Positions 6,503 to 9,629 of a stretch of 9,629 nt of DNA are shown piece by piece; positions within the stretch are counted from its first letter, which is position 1; each line of letters opens with the position of its first letter. Under the pieces are notes generated by a model, which searched no databases, was not told the origin of the DNA, and saw nothing but the letters and a program-made list of their open reading frames with translations. This stretch comes from Candidatus Magasanikbacteria bacterium RIFCSPHIGHO2_02_FULL_47_14 (GTDB lineage: Bacteria; Patescibacteriota; Patescibacteriia; Magasanikbacterales; UBA922). The DNA lies in assembly GCA_001784275.1 (NCBI GenBank), contig MFQB01000008.1, forward strand, positions 1 to 9,629, written 5' to 3'. The translations under genes and the position numbers were made by a program.

Positions 6503-7590
6503 CATCCAATAAACCCAAATCACAGACCAAAGCGCATCTCGGTATTATCGGTGGTGTGCCGTTTACTGAGAAGGTTGGTTTTGCAAAATATCTTTCAGTG
6601 ATGTTGCGTTCCGGTTTAACAGTTCGGGAGGCTTTGACGGTTATTGAAGAAAGTAGTCGTGGCAACATGCGCCGGATCGTCAGTGACATCGTCAAGGTGG
6701 TTGATGGAGGTGAAACGCTTGCCGCAGCGCTATCTCGGCATCCGAAGATTTTTTCTCCGTTATTTATTAATATCGTAAAGGCAGGAGAGGAGTCAGGAAC
6801 ACTGTCAGAGAACTTGCAGTATTTGGCATATCAACTTGACCGAGAAAAGCAACTGCGGACAAGGGTACGAAGTTCGCTCTTTTATCCGGGGTTGATCTTG
6901 TCTGCAACGCTCGTACTGGGCTTGTCGCTGGCATATTTTGTACTACCACAGTTGGTGCCAATGTTTGTTGGGCTCCGTATTGAGCTCCCCTGGACAACGC
7001 GTCTTGTTATGCGGTTTGCTCTGCTGATGCAACAGCACGGAGGTTTGGTTGTTGCGAGTGTGTTCGGGTCGATTATATTTCTATCCTGGTTTTTGCGCCG
7101 CCGGTTGGTTCATCCTGTGACGCATTTTATTATTCTACACATTCCGATTCTCAGTCGGTTGGTTCGATCCAATAATCTGGCTCGGTGCGGACTTACTCTC
7201 GGAACACTACTGAAAAGCGGTATCCCCATCACAGAGGCATTCCGCATTACTCGTGACACGATTGGGAATTTTTACTATCGTCGCGCATTGCGCAAGGTGA
7301 TGGAACGAGTGGAAAGCGGCTATTCACTCTCTGTTGAGTTGGCACAGTATGATAAGCGTTTATTTCCTCGATTTGTGACAAGCATGGTCAGCGTTGGAGA
7401 GGCGTCCGGTCGTTTGGACGAGACGTTATTGTATATCGCAGAGTTTTATGATGCAGAGGTCGATAGTACAACAAAGACGATGAGTACACTTATTGAGCCG
7501 GTCTTACTGTTAGGCATCGGAATATTTGTTGGTATTTTGGCGCTCGCGATTATTACCCCGATTTACGAGATAACCGGTAATGTTCGATAA
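6499..7590 (+). CDS. pilC: Type IV pilus inner-membrane platform protein PilC (GspF family)
   Basis: This 363-residue polytopic protein has two T2SSF domains, about residues 24-147 and 227-350, each followed or preceded by membrane helices: about 129-150 (YPGLILSATLVLGLSLAYFVL), 181-199 (GGLVVASVFGSIIFLSWFL) and 334-356 (PVLLLGIGIFVGILALAIITP). Diagnostic strings are SSLFYPGLIL after domain 1 and FPRFVTSMVSVGEASGRLDE, then AEFYDAEVD, in domain 2, very close to the family pattern 'M-I-x-V-GE-x-SG-x-L'. PilC sits at the centre of the PilB hexamer and passes ATPase motion to pilins. The ATG overlaps the pilB stop by 4 bases, fixing the start. It is somewhat shorter than the roughly 400 residues of classical PilC, because the N-terminal extension is short (about 23 residues before domain 1); both core domains are complete. 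Confidence 0.93.
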   Translation: MTSNKPKSQTKAHLGIIGGVPFTEKVGFAKYLSVMLRSGLTVREALTVIEESSRGNMRRIVSDIVKVVDGGETLAAALSRHPKIFSPLFINIVKAGEESGTLSENLQYLAYQLDREKQLRTRVRSSLFYPGLILSATLVLGLSLAYFVLPQLVPMFVGLRIELPWTTRLVMRFALLMQQHGGLVVASVFGSIIFLSWFLRRRLVHPVTHFIILHIPILSRLVRSNNLARCGLTLGTLLKSGIPITEAFRITRDTIGNFYYRRALRKVMERVESGYSLSVELAQYDKRLFPRFVTSMVSVGEASGRLDETLLYIAEFYDAEVDSTTKTMSTLIEPVLLLGIGIFVGILALAIITPIYEITGNVR

Positions 7591-7595
7591 CTCCT

Positions 7596-8048
7596 ATGAT
7601 ACTGCACAGACGCCGGGCCGGATTTACAGTGCTCGAGATGTTGGTTGTGGTAAGTATTTTTGTCGTTATTGCCGGCTTATCCTTCCCGCCACTCAGTCGG
7701 TTTTACACCAGTCAACAGGTGATTGACAGCAGGAGTCAGGTTGCCGAAGCCATTCGCACAGCACAGGCACGATCTATGGCACAAATACATGGGATGAGCC
7801 ACGGGGTATTTGTGGAAGAACATCGGTTTACTCTTTTTCAAGGACCGTCTTTTGCAAATCGATCGACGACCTTGGATACTGTTTTTTCAGTTGCCGAGTC
7901 ATTGAATTTGAGTACGACATTTCCGGATAATCAGGTTTTATTTTTAAGAGGGGAGCAGATTCCACAAGCGACCGGCACAGTGATGATCTCACATATCAAC
8001 GGCCGGGCTGATCAGGTGGAAGTTTTGGAAAATGGCAGAGTGGAGTAA
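7596..8048 (+). CDS. Type IV pseudopilin, GspH/FimT-like
   Basis: This 150-residue protein has a class III (type IV pilin) signal: a short basic leader MILHRRRAG cut after Gly9, giving mature FTVLE with Glu at +5 (Glu14), then a hydrophobic helix of about 20 residues (MLVVVSIFVVIAGLSFPPLS). The following SQQVIDSRSQVAEAIRTAQARSMAQ resembles the helix of GspH/FimT pseudopilins ('L-x-x-AR-x-x-A'). The C-terminal 90 residues are beta-rich and not conserved enough for a finer call. A protein of this class is usually a minor pilin that helps start pilus assembly. It lies 5 bases after pilC without a Shine-Dalgarno and 2 bases before the next pilin. It requires a prepilin peptidase (PilD), which is not encoded here. 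It could also be the major pilin, but its GspH-like shape and the neighbouring minor pilin favour a minor role. Confidence 0.85.
   Translation: MILHRRRAGFTVLEMLVVVSIFVVIAGLSFPPLSRFYTSQQVIDSRSQVAEAIRTAQARSMAQIHGMSHGVFVEEHRFTLFQGPSFANRSTTLDTVFSVAESLNLSTTFPDNQVLFLRGEQIPQATGTVMISHINGRADQVEVLENGRVE
8041..8045 (+). promoter_or_regulatory. Shine-Dalgarno-like TGGAG before the large minor pilin
   Basis: TGGAG ends 5 bases before ATG 8051, inside the end of the preceding pseudopilin gene. It is the only purine-rich motif with good spacing before any start in this operon; the starts at 407, 2887, 4808, 6499 and 7596 have none. It supports 8051 as the true start of the last gene. Confidence 0.45.
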
Positions 8049-8050
8049 CT

Positions 8051-9629
8051 ATGTACGTATTGCGACACTGTAAAGATAAAAACGGGCAGGCCTTAATTGA
8101 GATTCTTCTCGCCATGGCTATTTTTGCGTTGATCGCAACCGGGCTGTTCTCTGCATTATCCGGTGGTTTTTCCGGAGACCAACAAGCAAGTGAATACAAT
8201 GAGGCGCTTGCCTTTGCACAAGATGGCATGGAGGTGGCGCGAAATATTCGTGATCGCGCCTGGAATGAGTTTTTGTTTTCTGAGTCTGGTGTGAGTGCTA
8301 CCTCGGGTTCGTGGATTTTTACCGGTGAGGGCACGACCGACAAACAAGGCCAGTTGGTTCGCACCATCGCTTTTGACGATGTATGTCGTGATATACAAGG
8401 AAATATCAGCGCCTGTCCGGGTGACGTGGAAGACGTCCATTCCAAGCGTGTTCGTGTTGCAGTCTCGTGGCCGCGCCAGAACGGGACCAGCTCAATCGAG
8501 ATAGCAAGTTATCTCACGAATTGGGACTCCCGCAACTGGGTACAAAGTGACTGGTCACTTGGTTCTGGTCAAACAGTGTGGCTCAGTCCACAACGGTACC
8601 AAAGTGATGACGCCCACCTCCAGGTGAAAGTGGGAGGCCAACTTGCACTGGCACGAAACGACTACTGTCGTGTAAAAGAGTGGACATTTGATCAACCGGG
8701 CAACTACATATTCGATCCAACAAAAGTTGAAGTTGCGAATGACGAGGCACACCTTTTGAATCAGGGCGATAGTATCTCCGGTATATCGCAGCCTCGTATT
8801 GATGAGTGGGAGTTTGAGGGAAATATCGGAAGAGAACCGAATGTTATTCAGGTTGGAAAAAATATTTTTGCTGTAGCATATCGCGGACAAGGTGACGACG
8901 GTATTGTGACAACATTTTCAGTTGATGCTCAGGGCCAGATTACCAAACAGCGCATCGATCAACTTACGTTTGAGCCCGCATCAGTGATGTATCTTGATAT
9001 AGTTCATGTGATCGACGATGTCTATGCTATCTCCTATCGAGCGTCAACGAAAAAGGGGACTGTTAAAACCGTGCGCATTGGACAGGACGGTACGATTGCC
9101 AACGCAATACTTGATACGCTTATTTTTGACAACTCAGGTGTCGCCTGGTCAGACATGACATACGTCCGTGGAAGTATTTATGCGATTGCCTATCAAGGCC
9201 CGGGGAATCAAGGGTATATAAAAACATTTACCATCGCCGCGAATGGTCTGATATCAAATCAAGTCATCGACCTGCTCAAGTTCGACGCAGTCATGGGATA
9301 CAATCCCCGAATAGTTCGTCAGTCAGATGACGTGGTTGCGATTGCCTATCGTGGTCCGGACAGTGACGGGTTTTTGACAACGGTTGGCGTGAACGCAGCC
9401 GGTCAACTTTCTGACGCTGTTATAAGTCGATTGGAATTTGATCCTGTCAATACGTTGGAAACCACGATTCTTCAGGTATCGGAAAATCTTGTCGCAGTGG
9501 CTTATCGCGGGGTCGGAGATGATGGGTTTGTGAGAACTGTCGCAATTCAGGCTAACGGAGCAATTATAAAAATAATCGACACGCTGGAGTTTGACCCAAT
9601 AAATGGTATTTTTCCGGACATACAGCGTA
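8051..9629 (+). CDS. Minor type IV pilin fused to a beta-propeller-like repeat domain (3' partial)
   Basis: The frame is open for 526 codons from ATG 8051 to the right edge, with no stop. Residues 1-12 are a prepilin leader ending NG; cleavage after Gly12 gives mature QALIE with Glu at +5 (Glu17), followed by a hydrophobic helix (ILLAMAIFALIATGLFSAL). EALAFAQDGMEVARNIRDRAW (51-71) is the pilin helix signature common in CPR pilins. Cys112 and Cys122 are spaced like a pilin disulfide loop. Residues about 170-249 form a beta-rich linker. From residue 250 a repeat of 51-52 residues runs at least five times, with core A-I-A-Y-R-G-P-G-x-D-G-F and I-D-x-L-x-F-D. The normal size of a minor pilin is 150-250 residues, so this is far longer. 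The repeats probably fold as propeller blades displayed on the pilus, suggesting an adhesin. It lies 2 bases after the pseudopilin. The pilin part is certain; the propeller fold and adhesin role are inferred. Confidence 0.85.
   Translation, partial: MYVLRHCKDKNGQALIEILLAMAIFALIATGLFSALSGGFSGDQQASEYNEALAFAQDGMEVARNIRDRAWNEFLFSESGVSATSGSWIFTGEGTTDKQGQLVRTIAFDDVCRDIQGNISACPGDVEDVHSKRVRVAVSWPRQNGTSSIEIASYLTNWDSRNWVQSDWSLGSGQTVWLSPQRYQSDDAHLQVKVGGQLALARNDYCRVKEWTFDQPGNYIFDPTKVEVANDEAHLLNQGDSISGISQPRIDEWEFEGNIGREPNVIQVGKNIFAVAYRGQGDDGIVTTFSVDAQGQITKQRIDQLTFEPASVMYLDIVHVIDDVYAISYRASTKKGTVKTVRIGQDGTIANAILDTLIFDNSGVAWSDMTYVRGSIYAIAYQGPGNQGYIKTFTIAANGLISNQVIDLLKFDAVMGYNPRIVRQSDDVVAIAYRGPDSDGFLTTVGVNAAGQLSDAVISRLEFDPVNTLETTILQVSENLVAVAYRGVGDDGFVRTVAIQANGAIIKIIDTLEFDPINGIFPDIQR
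8798..9629 (+). repeat. Five complete and one partial 51-52-residue protein repeats
   Basis: Repeats begin at bases 8798, 8954, 9110, 9266, 9422 and 9575, that is after 52, 52, 52, 52 and 51 codons (protein residues 250, 302, 354, 406, 458 and 509). Each starts I/L-D-x-L-x-F-D/E, has a middle strand V-Y-A-I-A-Y-R-G at offset about 22-30, then G/D-x-D-G-F-x-x-T, and ends with a strand plus turn N/D-G-x-I. The second copy is the most divergent (SYRASTKKG). At DNA level the copies are well diverged, so they are old duplications or under diversifying change rather than a recent slippage product. About 50 residues with four short strands is the size of one beta-propeller blade. The array continues past the window, so the blade number is unknown. 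Confidence 0.85.

Noticed and set aside
7996..8445. 149-codon minus-strand open frame opposite the two pilin genes
   Set aside because: The plus strand here has clear prepilin signals and pilin helices in both genes; the antisense frame has none and spans the junction of the two real genes.
8798..9629. Possible CRISPR array or DNA tandem repeat
   Set aside because: The periodicity is at protein level (156-base spacing in frame). The DNA copies are diverged and there are no identical repeats with unique spacers.

Overview
The window looks like part of a chromosome from a Candidate Phyla Radiation (Patescibacteria) bacterium. The grounds are the combination of a DUF4012 membrane protein, a compact type IV pilus cluster, prepilins with the 'GQ-x-LIE' and 'A-x-A-QDG-x-E-x-AR-x-IRD' signatures common in that group, almost no Shine-Dalgarno sequences, and very tight gene packing. 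UGA is used as a stop (end of pilB), so this is the standard bacterial code and not the recoded UGA=Gly code of Gracilibacteria/Absconditabacteria. The lineage is an inference from gene content; I could not run a search.

Layout. Bases 1-224 are the 3' end of nusA (end of the second KH domain plus an acidic tail). Bases 225-406 are non-coding. They hold a long imperfect stem (243-260 with 347-364) that encloses two tandem GTCCC/GGGA(C/T) hairpins and ends in a T-rich run, read as the nusA terminator or a larger structured RNA element. A strong extended -10 promoter follows (TGT-TATACT, 389-397), placed so close to the next ATG (407) that the mRNA is probably leaderless. From 407 to the right edge six genes run on the plus strand with gaps of 8, 7, -4, 5 and 2 bases, which is almost certainly one operon: a DUF4012 protein with an N-terminal CCHC zinc knuckle (407-2878), a single-pass membrane protein with Ig-like/DUF11-like outer domains (2887-4800), the pilus assembly ATPase PilB (4808-6502), the platform protein PilC (6499-7590), a GspH/FimT-like pseudopilin (7596-8048), and a large minor pilin cut by the window edge (8051-9629).

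How they fit together. PilB (cytoplasmic motor) and PilC (inner-membrane platform) would assemble pilins that a prepilin peptidase, not in this window, has processed. The last gene stands out: a pilin N-terminus is joined to at least five complete repeats of 51-52 residues plus the start of a sixth, resembling beta-propeller blades. This suggests a surface or tip adhesin carried by the pilus in a single polypeptide. The two membrane proteins upstream are co-transcribed and both expose large domains outside the membrane, so they are candidates for envelope or pilus-associated parts, but their function is unknown. No retraction ATPase (PilT), PilM/N/O or prepilin peptidase is present here.

The most notable items are the pilin-propeller fusion, the retroviral-type zinc knuckle on the cytoplasmic side of a DUF4012 protein, and the structured nusA-DUF4012 spacer.
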